From Flavobacterium zepuense (GTDB lineage: Bacteria; Bacteroidota; Bacteroidia; Flavobacteriales; Flavobacteriaceae): DNA of 64,000 nucleotides. The position numbers were made by a program, and so were the translations under genes. Positions 33,809 through 42,999 of the stretch are shown piece by piece. Numbering within the stretch: position 1 is the stretch's first letter; each line of letters starts with the position of its first letter. The stretch spans positions 372,001 through 436,000 of the forward strand of contig NZ_VJVZ01000002.1 of the NCBI RefSeq assembly GCF_007097145.1, in the 5' to 3' direction. The notes under the pieces were generated by a model. That model searched no databases and was not told where the DNA came from. It saw only the letters and a list, made by a program, of their open reading frames with translations.

Positions 33809-35592
33809 TTAAAAGATGAGCAAAACTGTAATCCCCATAAAGCTCAAGTGTGTAAAGTAGTCATCCCAATTCCAAGGTATTACTTGCTCAGAAGGCTGGA
33901 GTGGGATTACATTGTCCATAGGGGAATGTATTGCTACTCCATTTGGAAGTTCCGGGTGCGTCGTCAGATAGATTTGTTGCGGCGTATATAATGTATTTTT
34001 AATTTCAGTTAGTATTTGCTTTATTGTAGGTGTCATATGATTGACAAAAAAGTCATGCTGATTCTGATTTCCTGTAAATCCATTATAATATGTATTTATA
34101 CATTCATCAAACTTCATATCATTTATGTCTAATATTGCCATCCCTATTTCCGGATTTCTTAACTTGACATTTAGAAAAGCATGAAGACATTCATGTATAA
34201 TAGCAACAGCTAACACATCGTCAGATGTATCAAGTAGATGCGATTTGTCTATTTTGATAATGTTGCTTAACACGTTAGGAGAGGAATACGGTTGCAATTG
34301 ACATAAACCATAAATCGTGGTGTTATTTGTTTGAGGTATCTCTTCGATAATAAACTTAGCATTTATTTTTGTGTTGTCGCCGAAGACGTTAATGAACATT
34401 TGTTTAAATGTAGGGGAAGTAACTACTTTGTTATAAATAGAATTAAACTTTACTTCTTCAGGAGTAGTTCCTGAAACTGCGGACATATCAATATTAAATG
34501 GTGACACAAAAGATTTATCTATATCAAATGACAATCCTGTCTTAATAGTTTCATTTATCAACTGTTTTATCCAAGCTACATTTTCTGGCGTATATCCGTT
34601 TTCTTGCAAGAAACTTGTTATTTTAATTACTTTGTCAAGATTATTAACATTATTCCAAAAATCCTTTTGCGCTATTGTAAGCTTATTTACAAAACGTGCA
34701 TATTCGGCATTTGTGGGGCTGTATAAAACCTATAACAGCATCATCGCTATTATCTATAGAATGTCCTGGATTCGTAATTATTCCGTAATCGTTGCCCGGT
34801 GTGGGGTACGGTACGCCGGGTATAACGGTAGGAGGTGTACCGATTGTGCTGCCCGGGGGTGTAGGGTTAAAAGGGCCACCTGTGGGACTGCCGGTAGTGC
34901 CTCCACCATCACCAAAGCCGCTAAAACTATAAAGCGTAAATGTTCCATAATTGCTACCGCCAGACGGCACCTCTAAAGGCGTTGGGCATTCGCAGCCAGG
35001 ACAAGCTACCCATCCATCTTTTACACTATGCCAGGTATAGCACGTACCGTTTATATTAATAACTGTACCACTGTAACCACCGCCGTTAGTTGTATATTCT
35101 TCATCTAAAGGTATAAAAGTCATTCCACCTGCCTCTTCCGAAGGAGAAAGCTCTATCCCTCTTGAAATTTTGTCTAATTGCTGTGGTGTAAAGCGATACT
35201 TCATTAAAAAGGTTAAATAACCTCCATTATATGGATGAAGAAAGAGATTTCCTGTAAACCATTATCAACATCCCTATATACTGGAAAAGACAACGAATGG
35301 TAGTTTCCACGTTGAATTAATAAAACTTTATCTGTATCAATATAAAATCGTATTTTGAATTGTATATAATCTTTTGGCTGATGCTGTTCTCTTTGGTGCT
35401 TTGTAATTTAAATTTAGAGAGAGCGTTCATAACACCTGGCATAGATTGTATATCATCCAATGATATCATGCGTTGTGTGACATTGCTTTGTTGATTAGAA
35501 GTCACAGATATTTCATCTTCCTGACAATTTGTGAGTAGTAAAAGGGCTAAGAAAAAAGCAAATACTTTGAATCGCAATAAATTTGTCTTCAT
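33809..35592 (-). pseudogene. Secreted HExxH metallopeptidase-like lipoprotein gene broken by three frameshifts
   Basis: Four collinear pieces in changing frames reconstruct one protein of about 594 residues. Piece 1 (35592 to about 35344): lipoprotein signal (LLLLTNCQEDE), then IQSMPGVMNALSKF and IIYNSKYDF. Piece 2 (hand-translated): YIDTDKVLLIQRGNYHSLSF then PVYRDVDNG. Piece 3 (about 35250 to 34715): ENLFLHPYNGGYLTFLMKYR, then a Gly/Pro-rich linker. Piece 4 (to 33809): TNAEYARFVNKLTIAQKDFW and AIIHECLHAFLN, the zinc motif. Shifts lie at A4 (35344-35347; one base missing), T3 (35248-35250; one missing) and G4 (34715-34718; one extra). The block order matches a family that I remember as expanded in Flavobacterium and Chryseobacterium, with SprT-like ends. 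All other genes in the window are intact, so general sequencing error is unlikely, though these runs should be checked. Confidence 0.82.
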
Positions 35593-35710
35593 ATTGGTTT
35601 ATAATTTGTTATGACAATCTTACAATTTGTATTTCAAACATCCTTACGGTTTTCCTCATTTTCATTACGGAAAATCCGCACTTAACATTTCGTTAAGAAT
35701 TGCTAAAACA

Positions 35711-35745
35711 AAACAGCCTCCCGAAGATCGTGAGGCTGTTTTTAT
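35711..35745 (-). terminator. Terminator after the DUF6029 gene
   Basis: AAACAGCCTC (35711-35720) and GAGGCTGTTT (35732-35741) with an 11-nt loop and T-runs on both sides; it lies just beyond the minus-strand gene ending at 35768. Confidence 0.75.
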
Positions 35746-35767
35746 AAATCGTAATAATTACATCATA

Positions 35768-37483
35768 TTAAAATGCAGTACTTATGTTTAATGTAAAACC
35801 TGTACTCTCCGGCACAAAGCGGCATACACCGCCCACACACACAAGGCCACCACGCTGGCGGCCATAGTTAGCTGCAATACGTGTAGCACCTATGCGGTAG
35901 GCACCCCCCATGTTGTAATAATGCGTGCGCTTGGTTGTATCATCGTTACCATAGTTGTAAATATCCCACACATAAAACGAGTACTTATCATCTATATTAA
36001 GCTCCAGTGTACCCCCTGCCCAGTTTTTCTTATCGGCATCGGCCCACATGTGCTCGCCTTCAAGGCGAATAGAACGTGTAGGGCTAAAGTTATAAATAGC
36101 CTCGGCATTTACAATATTGGTTTTTACCTTATCGCCGCCCTCCTGCCATTCTTTGTTATAAAACTGGTTAATGTAGTAAAATGCCGTATGCCAGGTTTCT
36201 GACAGCTGTTTTTTAACCTCAACATTATAATCTGAATAGTATTTTTCGCCTACGCCAAAAAACTTGGTATCGTAAGTAGCGGGGGTTAAGCGGTAATCTC
36301 CGGCAAGGTTATACCAGCTTGAAGCGTTAAACGCTACGTTAGTACCGTATTTACCACCCACAGCCGTTTCTTTGGCAAAGTTGTAAAAAACGTCAATCTG
36401 TCCTCCGGTCTCTCCTGCTTTCATTATGCTGGTGCCTATAAAGTCAACTTTAGTCTGCGCCTGGTAAACATAAATATTAGCCAGGTTGCTGTGGTGCTGT
36501 TTTGTAAGCGCCGGTGTAAAGTTTAACACCTTATCGTTATAATTAAGCGTGCTCGATGTAGCATCTACCGCCATAGGCTCCCTTTCAGACAGAAATTTAA
36601 AATTCTCGGTACGCCTAAGTGTAGCATCTATACCAAGGCCCTCTTTAGAATAGCCCAGGTTAACCAGCACGGCGTTACCGGCCTTTACAAAACTATTATC
36701 TATAGTATTTTGTGCATCAAGCACTCCATCTTTAGATTTATAGCTGTACTCGCCCGATGCGTAAAATGAATTATGGATAAAGTTAAACCTTCCGCTCACG
36801 GCATTGGTAAGCGCATCATAAGCTGTTATACCCTCAGGCAGCTCCTCATAACGGCCTACATAACTTGCTCCAAAAGAAAGGTCAGATTCTTCAAACTTAA
36901 ACAGCTTGCTAAGGTTAAAGTCTGAGTCAAAACCATAAATATCGCCCTTGGCAACATCAAAACCACTACGCTGGCGGCCGTATAAAGCAGTAAGCTTTAC
37001 ATTATCGCTGGGGCGGAATATAATCCTGCCACCGCGAAGGGCGGTGTTAATACCCAGCGCACGGTCTTCCCATGCGCGCAACAGCATACCGCTGCCAAAC
37101 TGCTCGTAAAAATAACCGGCAGTAAACTCAAACATGCCAATTTTATAACCTGCAAAATAAGTAGCAAGATCGGTACCCTTAAAACCCGGGTTGTAGTTTA
37201 GCAAGGCATTAGGCTCATAAGCCTCTACCTGTACCCCTGCCGAAAATCCACCTACCTGGTAGTTTACAAGCAGGTAATTGTTAGAGCGTATGGGCTTGCC
37301 GTTTATAGGGGCATTATCCTGGTCTACACCAGTACCTTTATCGTTAAGGTACCATTGCGAGTTAGATTCAAAGCCGCCGTACACCCTGCCGTAATCTTTT
37401 TTAGTTTCCTGTATTGTGTCGTTTTCCTGCGCGTAAACAGATCCTATAGAAAGCGGAAGCAGCAGTAGTAATAATTTCTTCAT
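35768..37483 (-). CDS. Outer-membrane protein of the DUF6029 type
   Basis: 571 residues with a signal peptide (MKKLLLLLLPLSIGSVYAQE, cut about residue 19). The rest is beta-barrel-like: repeated strands with aromatic ends such as LLVNYQVGGFSAGVQVEAYE, GYFYEQFGSGMLLRAWEDRA and IRLEGEHMWADADKKNWAGG, and a last strand TGFTLNISTAF that ends in Phe, the usual signal for barrel insertion. It starts 5 bp after the TlpA-like thioredoxin gene, so the two are co-expressed. It may be a partner in outer-membrane assembly or redox export, but that is inference. Confidence 0.8.
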   Translation of the reverse strand: MKKLLLLLLPLSIGSVYAQENDTIQETKKDYGRVYGGFESNSQWYLNDKGTGVDQDNAPINGKPIRSNNYLLVNYQVGGFSAGVQVEAYEPNALLNYNPGFKGTDLATYFAGYKIGMFEFTAGYFYEQFGSGMLLRAWEDRALGINTALRGGRIIFRPSDNVKLTALYGRQRSGFDVAKGDIYGFDSDFNLSKLFKFEESDLSFGASYVGRYEELPEGITAYDALTNAVSGRFNFIHNSFYASGEYSYKSKDGVLDAQNTIDNSFVKAGNAVLVNLGYSKEGLGIDATLRRTENFKFLSEREPMAVDATSSTLNYNDKVLNFTPALTKQHHSNLANIYVYQAQTKVDFIGTSIMKAGETGGQIDVFYNFAKETAVGGKYGTNVAFNASSWYNLAGDYRLTPATYDTKFFGVGEKYYSDYNVEVKKQLSETWHTAFYYINQFYNKEWQEGGDKVKTNIVNAEAIYNFSPTRSIRLEGEHMWADADKKNWAGGTLELNIDDKYSFYVWDIYNYGNDDTTKRTHYYNMGGAYRIGATRIAANYGRQRGGLVCVGGVCRFVPESTGFTLNISTAF

Positions 37484-37488
37484 TTATA

Positions 37489-37965
37489 TTAAAGCGTCTT
37501 CAGTTTTTCGTAAAGTTCTTTTTCGGCACCCTGGCTGTAACCATTGTGTATGTAAACTATTTTTTTGTTTTTAACAACTACAGTATATGGCACGTTAGCA
37601 ATAGCTAAAGCCCTTTTTAAGTCCTGGTTGGTATCCAGCAAAATAGTATAAGGCCATTTTTTACCGTTTAGTAAAGGCTTAACACGCTTAGTAGTACGGG
37701 TATCATCTATAGATATGGCTACCACCTCCATATTCAATTCTTTGCTCCACTCTGCATAATTGCCGTTTATGGCATCAAGCTCATTAATGCATGGCACACA
37801 CCATGTTGCCCAAAAAGAAAACACATAAAGTTTATCTTTCTCGCCAAAATCGGTCTTTACATTATAACTTTTATTGTTTTCAGATTTTATGCTCACGCTT
37901 GGCATCTCTTTTTGCGCATGGGCAGCTGCGGTAACAAATAAGAACAGCATTAATAGCTTTTTCAT
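37489..37965 (-). CDS. TlpA-family periplasmic thioredoxin
   Basis: 158 residues with a signal peptide (MKKLLMLFLFVTAAAHAQ, cut about residue 17). The thioredoxin fold is visible: FSFWATWCVPCINELDAING with the active-site CxxC (WCVPC), the middle strand VVAISIDD, and the cis-Pro loop ANVPYTVVV. It would reduce or isomerise disulfides in the periplasm. Short length and lack of a membrane anchor favour a soluble form. It is the first gene of an operon with the DUF6029 barrel; across a 288-bp promoter region the divergent operon encodes two other CxxC proteins. Confidence 0.88.
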   Translation of the reverse strand: MKKLLMLFLFVTAAAHAQKEMPSVSIKSENNKSYNVKTDFGEKDKLYVFSFWATWCVPCINELDAINGNYAEWSKELNMEVVAISIDDTRTTKRVKPLLNGKKWPYTILLDTNQDLKRALAIANVPYTVVVKNKKIVYIHNGYSQGAEKELYEKLKTL

Positions 37966-38253
37966 TTTTATAAATTTTTGTTAAATATTCCCGAGTCGCA
38001 ATATTAAAAAATTTTTAAACTACAACCCCCTTTTTTAAGATAAATTATAACCCTATAGAATTTGTAGAATTATTATAATCACAGTTTTACGTCTAAAAAT
38101 ATAATTTTGGAACACTTTTTCGCACAAAATCTTAATAATAACTTTTTTTAGAAACATTTTTATTGAAAATATTTTACATAACAATTTTTTTACATAATTT
38201 TCGGCTCTATTTAAAAACGAAAACATAAACTAATATTAAAAATTACCTTTTAG

Positions 38254-39765
38254 ATGAAAAAAACTTTACTTACTGCAATGTTTGCATTTGCCTGTCTTAC
38301 AGCAAGTGCGCAAACACCTAATGATAGCCAGTCTCTTGTAGACGGCTCTAACGCCCCTGATTTTACCGCTGTAGATATTAACGGCGTTTCGCACTCACTT
38401 TATGCTGATTACTTAGACCAGGGTAAAAGTGTTGTAATAGATTTTTCTGCTACATGGTGTGGCCCATGCTGGAACTACCACCAAACACATGCTATGGCCG
38501 ATTTTTATGAGGCTTACGGACCTAATGGCTCTGATGAGGCTGGGGTAATTTTTGTTGAAGGTGATGTTGCTAACACCACACTTGAAAACATTTATGGCGA
38601 ACAGGGCCCTATTGCGCCAAGCCAGGGTAACTGGACAATTGGCAGCCCATACCCAATTATTGAAGATACCGAAGCTTTAGATCTTGGCGCTGCAAGCAAA
38701 TATGATGTTGATTATTTCCCTACAATGTATGTTATTTGTGCTAACACTAAAACTACACTTAAGGCAGATCAGCTTCCTGCTGCACAGCTTAAAGCTAAAA
38801 TTGGCACATGCCAAACATTAACAGGTGTGCCTAACCACGGCCAGGTTACACTTGCTACCACTACTTACAGAATTTGCGAAGACGGACAGCCAACTAACAT
38901 TGCTGCTAAACTTAAAAACTTTGGTAACAACCAAATTACTGCTGCTACTGTAGTGGTTAAAGAAAATGGTACCGTTGTAGCTACTAAAAACTACACAGGC
39001 GCACTTAACCAGTTTGCTACTGCAGCAAGCGCTACTGTAGAGAATGTTGCTTTACATGCAGGCTCTGCTTACACTGTAGAACTTTTAGACATTAATGGTA
39101 GCGATGCATTTAACGAAGAACTTACTACTGTATCTTTTACCGTTGTTGCTGCTGAAGAATCTGAAAACAACATCTACGTACAGGTTTATACTGATAACTA
39201 TCCTACAGAGATTTCTTGGGAACTTAAAGATTCAAGTGGTACTACTGTATTCCAGGCTGGCCCTTATGCAGGTAGCGCTAACGGTGGTGGAGCAGATGCC
39301 AATACAGTTAAGGATTATTATTTAGAACTTGAAGGAGATGCTGATTGCTATACTATAGTTTACAAAGATTCTTACGGAGACGGATGGTCTTTAGGAACAG
39401 AAGATTTTAAAGGTATTAAAGTATTAGACTATGCCGGCGAAGTTATTTACGAGCAAAATCCGGGTAACTTTGGCACAAGCCTAAGTGTAAACTCTGCGTT
39501 TAAAACAGATGGTACCATGGGCACAAGCGCTATAGCTTCTAAAAAACTTGGTGTGTATCCTAACCCTACCACTGGCATCCTTAACTTTAGCACTACAGAG
39601 GCTGTAGATGTTACAGTAACAGATGTTACAGGCAAAACTGTTTACACTGCGAAAACAGTAAATGATGGTGGCAGCGTTAACCTGTCTTCTTTACAAAAAG
39701 GCATGTACATTGTACAGCTTAAAGGTGCTACTACTCAAACTACAGAAAAAATTATTATTCAATAA
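38254..39765 (+). CDS. T9SS-exported thioredoxin-like protein
   Basis: 503 residues: signal peptide to about residue 19 (LTASAQTPND); redoxin domain about 25-190 with FSATWCGPCWNYHQTHAMAD (active WCGPC) and the cis-Pro-like loop VDYFPTMYVI; beta-sandwich domains about 195-425, including a segment VQVYTDNYPTEISWELKDSS of a type seen in secreted proteins; T9SS type A tail about 432-503 (LGVYPNPTTGILNFS, YIVQLKG). It places a thioredoxin-type active site at the cell surface or outside. Redox partners may be the Omp28-like lipoprotein two genes on and the periplasmic TlpA across the gap. Function in thiol chemistry is inferred from the CxxC. Confidence 0.85.
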   Translation: MKKTLLTAMFAFACLTASAQTPNDSQSLVDGSNAPDFTAVDINGVSHSLYADYLDQGKSVVIDFSATWCGPCWNYHQTHAMADFYEAYGPNGSDEAGVIFVEGDVANTTLENIYGEQGPIAPSQGNWTIGSPYPIIEDTEALDLGAASKYDVDYFPTMYVICANTKTTLKADQLPAAQLKAKIGTCQTLTGVPNHGQVTLATTTYRICEDGQPTNIAAKLKNFGNNQITAATVVVKENGTVVATKNYTGALNQFATAASATVENVALHAGSAYTVELLDINGSDAFNEELTTVSFTVVAAEESENNIYVQVYTDNYPTEISWELKDSSGTTVFQAGPYAGSANGGGADANTVKDYYLELEGDADCYTIVYKDSYGDGWSLGTEDFKGIKVLDYAGEVIYEQNPGNFGTSLSVNSAFKTDGTMGTSAIASKKLGVYPNPTTGILNFSTTEAVDVTVTDVTGKTVYTAKTVNDGGSVNLSSLQKGMYIVQLKGATTQTTEKIIIQ

Positions 39766-39797
39766 GCGCACACTGTAGCAACATATATTACAAATAA

Positions 39798-39837
39798 GCT
39801 ATCGGGTTCAGCGTGCTGCAGCCCGATAGCCTTTTTA
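39798..39837 (+). terminator. Terminator after the T9SS thioredoxin-like gene
   Basis: GCTATCGGG (39798-39806) and CCCGATAGC (39822-39830) arms, followed by CTTTTT. Confidence 0.8.
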
Positions 39838-39886
39838 CTTAAATACAATTGCATTAATTAACTACACTTTTATATTACTTATTATC

Positions 39887-40636
39887 ATGAAAAAAATTAT
39901 TTTATTAGCTGCCCTTGCATTAGGCTCTTTTGTAAATGCACAGCAAATTACTGTAAACACACCGGGTGGAGGATCTCTCGAGGAAGGTGAAGTTTACACA
40001 ACATCAAGCGTAGCGCTCCCCAATTTAAACGCAGATAACAAACTACGTTTTAATATTACTAACAATACTGAAGAGGATATTTATGTAAAAGTAAAAGTAA
40101 CCTCTATTGATGGTAACGAAGAAGGCGGCAGCGTACAGCTTTGTTACTGGGTATGCTTTTATGACATAGCAGTTGGTACAGTAGTGCCTGATTTTACAGC
40201 AGGTACAGAAATTGCACCGGGTGCTACTACAACTTCGTCTGAAGATCACTTTATCAGTTTTTACACCGGTAACGGCAATGATGATGTAACCTACGGATTA
40301 GCATTTATTAAAACCGATGTTAACGGTACAGAGCTTGAGACACTTTTAAACTTTACATACAAATACCAGCCAACAGCAGCTGTTAAAGACCTTGCAGGTT
40401 TAAAAAACATGGGCCTTTCTATAAGCAACACTGTGGTTAAAAATGCATTAAATATTGATGCTACTGTTAATGCAGATGCACAGATTTATGATATGAACGG
40501 CAGGGTAGTATTTACAGGTAAAGTTGTAAATGGTACTAACGCACTTAATCTTTCTGGCTTAAGCACTGGTGTTTATACTGCAAGATTTAAAACCGCAGAC
40601 AATAAAACTGCTGAAATTAAGTTAGTTAAAAACTAA
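39887..40636 (+). CDS. Secreted protein with T9SS tail
   Basis: 249 residues: signal peptide (MKKIILLAALALGSFVNAQQ, cut about residue 18), a single beta-sandwich domain about 20-165 with one Cys-x-x-x-Cys pair (LCYWVCFYD), and a T9SS type A tail about 178-249 (ISNTVVKNALNIDATV, GVYTARFKT). I do not recognise the central domain. The Cys pair fits a protein that depends on, or is a substrate of, the disulfide enzymes encoded on both sides. The Omp28-like gene follows after 45 bp. Confidence 0.78.
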   Translation: MKKIILLAALALGSFVNAQQITVNTPGGGSLEEGEVYTTSSVALPNLNADNKLRFNITNNTEEDIYVKVKVTSIDGNEEGGSVQLCYWVCFYDIAVGTVVPDFTAGTEIAPGATTTSSEDHFISFYTGNGNDDVTYGLAFIKTDVNGTELETLLNFTYKYQPTAAVKDLAGLKNMGLSISNTVVKNALNIDATVNADAQIYDMNGRVVFTGKVVNGTNALNLSGLSTGVYTARFKTADNKTAEIKLVKN

Positions 40637-40681
40637 TTTATTCCATTTTATCATATCAGGAATACCTGTAACATTTACTAA

Positions 40682-41728
40682 ATGAAAAAGTTATATACAC
40701 TGCTTTTGTTTGTGGCACTATTATCCGGTTGTTCATCTGATTATCAGATACTGGACTCTATTACGCCACCTATATTAACGGCAGACAGTTCTACCGCAAC
40801 CATTGGCGAGACTATTACGTTTACCGCTAAAAATGTTGATGGCGAAGATATTACTGCCAGTACAGAATTTACTGTAAATGGTAGCGCCATAACAGGTAAT
40901 ACGTTTACTTCTCAGGAAGAAGGTTCTTTTGAAGTTTTAGCATCGTTTCAAACCGTTAAGAGCAACCCATTAGTGGTTACTTTTGATGACGGGTCGCAGA
41001 TAAACTTTAAAAAACGTGTGCTTATAGAAGATTATACCGGCACCTGGTGTGGCTTTTGCCCACGTGTAGCACATGCTATAGAGCTTACAGTAGCGCAAAC
41101 CGATGCTGCTGTTCCTGTAGCAATACACAGGCCAAGCTCTAACCCGTCTGATGGTAACTATGATCCTTACAACTACGACACATCTGAACTGGAGGCTACA
41201 TTAGCTGCGGCAGGATATCCTAAAGGGTACCTAAACCGCACCCTAAGATGGACGTTTCCTGAGCCTAACAATATAGCGCAGGCAATTGCTCTTACCCAGG
41301 GTGAAAATCCTAAGTTGGGGTTAGCGCTTACACCAATAGTTAGTGGCAATAACATCAACCTTAATGTAAATGTTAAGTTTAGTAAAGACTTTACGGGTGT
41401 TAAACTGGTGGTATACGTACTGGAAAATGGCTTACTATACGAACAACATAACTATACCGATTATTATGGCGGTGTAGATGTTATAGAAGAGTATCACCAC
41501 AACCACGTACTAAGGAGCATCCTAACACCTCAATTAGGCGAGGCAATTAGCGCTACCGAAACTACATCGGGCCACACATTTACAAAATCATTTAATGTTT
41601 ATGTGCCGTCAAACGTTGCAAATATGGCTAACTTAGAGTTTGTTGCTTTTGTGCTTGATGCAAGCGGCAAAGTAATAAATGTTCGTAAAGCGGCTTCGGG
41701 TGACACACAAGACTTTGAAGAATTATAG
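40682..41728 (+). CDS. Omp28-related lipoprotein with CxxC motif
   Basis: 348 residues with a lipoprotein signal (MKKLYTLLLFVALLSGCSSD, Cys17). An Ig-like region (about 35-105) is followed by the Omp28 domain, with DYTGTWCGFCPRVAHAIEL (CxxC about residues 122-125) and VAIHRPSSNPSDG. Omp28 proteins were first described as surface antigens of Porphyromonas; the fold is thioredoxin-like with an active-site-like CxxC. It is the last gene of the 38.2-41.7 kb group and ends at a terminator. It probably works with the other CxxC proteins here in disulfide handling at the outer membrane. Confidence 0.83.
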   Translation: MKKLYTLLLFVALLSGCSSDYQILDSITPPILTADSSTATIGETITFTAKNVDGEDITASTEFTVNGSAITGNTFTSQEEGSFEVLASFQTVKSNPLVVTFDDGSQINFKKRVLIEDYTGTWCGFCPRVAHAIELTVAQTDAAVPVAIHRPSSNPSDGNYDPYNYDTSELEATLAAAGYPKGYLNRTLRWTFPEPNNIAQAIALTQGENPKLGLALTPIVSGNNINLNVNVKFSKDFTGVKLVVYVLENGLLYEQHNYTDYYGGVDVIEEYHHNHVLRSILTPQLGEAISATETTSGHTFTKSFNVYVPSNVANMANLEFVAFVLDASGKVINVRKAASGDTQDFEEL

Positions 41729-41748
41729 TATTCTTATTTCAAATATTA

Positions 41749-41778
41749 AAATGACTGCCAATTGGCAGTCATTTTTTG
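41749..41778 (+). terminator. Terminator after the Omp28-like gene
   Basis: AAATGACTGCC-AATT-GGCAGTCATTT perfect stem followed by TTTTG. Confidence 0.85.
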
Positions 41779-42140
41779 TTTTTAGTCGATTATATTTCAA
41801 GGTTTTAATAATTAGAATAAAATTAATGTAAATTTAGATATCTAGTTATAGGTACAGGCTAAAGACCAATCATCATTGTCTCCAATAAAATATATGATAA
41901 AAGTGAGTTTTTAATTTAATTTGAGTTGAGTAAAAAGGCTGCTGTTGCAGCTTTTTTGTTTTTTACACACAGCAAATCAATGCGATAACCTTTGCGTAAG
42001 AATTATTTAATGCTAAAGTTTTATTAAGGTTTATCTTCCTAAAACACTTTCTCTCTAACTTTATATGAGCAGACAGGACGTTTAAATAAAGCGTTAGCAA
42101 CTGCTCTAAAAAAATTAAATAACCTAAAAAAATTATAGCC
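41779..42140. other. 362-bp intergenic region; possible short RNA with terminator at 41932-41958
   Basis: No convincing ORF on either strand. The sequence is AT-rich. AAAAGGCTGC and GCAGCTTTTTT form a terminator-like hairpin near 41934-41957, although no gene precedes it after the Omp28 terminator. A small RNA from this interval is possible but not otherwise supported. Confidence 0.35.
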
Positions 42141-42350
42141 ATGCACATCACTATTTTCAGGACTTTGTACAAACATGTTATCGACCACGACCTTATTGAG
42201 CGTATGTTAAAAAGAAACAACCTTATGTTTGAAAGAACATCGTATGAGGCTGGGTCCCGTTACAAAATACTATCTGATACAGAGACCGGATTGTTAAACT
42301 TTAAAAAGAGGCTAAACGAAATTTACCCGCAAATTTCTTTAAGCTTATAA
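42141..42350 (+). CDS. Small uncharacterised protein
   Basis: 69 residues, without signal peptide or membrane segment. It is basic and helical (LYKHVIDHDLIERMLKRNNL, then LLNFKKRLNEIYPQ), with a strand between (GSRYKILSD). The upstream A-rich stretch AAAAAAATTATAGCC fits Bacteroidota starts, and a terminator follows at 42413. These support a real gene. I recognise no family. Confidence 0.55.
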   Translation: MHITIFRTLYKHVIDHDLIERMLKRNNLMFERTSYEAGSRYKILSDTETGLLNFKKRLNEIYPQISLSL

Positions 42351-42412
42351 TTATACTCATCAGATTGTACACAACCTGTATTTTTCTGCCAATTAAAAAC
42401 TTGCAGCACAGC

Positions 42413-42441
42413 TAACCCTGGTGCTGCATTTTTTTTGATAA
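42413..42441 (+). terminator. Terminator after the 69-residue gene
   Basis: GCAGCAC (42413-42419) and GTGCTGC (42421+10) arms around AGCTAACCCTG, followed by a run of eight T. Confidence 0.75.
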
Positions 42442-42550
42442 CTTTTACATTACACCCGTTAAGAACGGCTCTAAAACATCTATTTTTGTTTACAGGCTGA
42501 ACGAAATTAAACTGTAAAATATATAACCGGATTATTAAAGTTGATTAAAT

Positions 42551-42925
42551 ATGGGGATGTTCGTGATTAGCAAGCGCTATAATGGAGAGTATAAATTTGT
42601 ATTTACATCGCGAAAAGGCAAAACCATTTTTACCAGCATTAGCTGCAAACAAAAGTCAGACTGCGAAGTGATGATAGCCGCTATCAGGGATAATATAGAG
42701 CTATTTGCTTTTACTAAAAATGGTACTGCATCCGGTAAATATTTCTTCAGGCTATCTAAAGGTGGGCTTGTTTTGGCCACCAGCCGAAAATACTCAACCG
42801 AATTAAGCCTTAAAAAAGGCATCAATGAGATAATGAAGTACGTTTCCCGTGCAGAGATCCTTGATTTTTCCGACGGTGCATTTGTTTTTCCACCGGCAGA
42901 CGAGGTTTTTGCAACAACAGAATAA
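42551..42925 (+). CDS. DUF1508 (YegP-like) protein
   Basis: 124 residues containing two DUF1508 units: MFVISKRYNGEYKFVFTSRK (about residues 3-22) and ASGKYFFRLSKGGLVLATSR (about 60-80). Each unit has the strand-strand-helix form of YegP, with the helix segments beginning SKSD-like (KQKSDCEVMIAAIRDN and ELSLKKGINEIMKYV). The role of YegP proteins is unknown; the duplicated short form is common in Flavobacteriia. Single gene with own terminator. Confidence 0.8.
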   Translation: MGMFVISKRYNGEYKFVFTSRKGKTIFTSISCKQKSDCEVMIAAIRDNIELFAFTKNGTASGKYFFRLSKGGLVLATSRKYSTELSLKKGINEIMKYVSRAEILDFSDGAFVFPPADEVFATTE

Positions 42926-42941
42926 GAACTATATAGTTTAT

Positions 42942-42986
42942 AAACCACGATCCCCCGCAATTAGCTTTGCAGGGGATCGTGGTTTA
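42942..42986. terminator. Bidirectional terminator between the DUF1508 and RidA genes
   Basis: AAACCACGATCCCC and GGGGATCGTGGTTT perfect 14-bp arms around a 17-nt loop, serving the convergent genes at 42925 and 43000. Confidence 0.85.
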
Positions 42987-42999
42987 AAACATAACCTAA

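Noticed and set aside
33809..34609. Treating the HExxH fragment as a complete cytoplasmic gene
   Set aside because: It would need a TTG start and lacks export signal, and the frame continues upstream into residues that join in order with the neighbouring fragments.
35317..35592. A separate 91-residue lipoprotein gene
   Set aside because: Its last residues leave the expected reading exactly at a homopolymer; the continuation in another frame matches the family, so it is the first piece of the broken gene.
32344..35592. A complete type VI secretion or CRISPR-like defence module
   Set aside because: No structural secretion genes, nucleases with Cas features or repeat-spacer arrays are present; only effector/immunity-like small genes.
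41963..42220. Minus-strand 85-residue frame overlapping the small plus-strand gene
   Set aside because: Residue composition is unlike its neighbours, the plus-strand ORF has a better start context, and the terminator at 42413 serves the plus strand.
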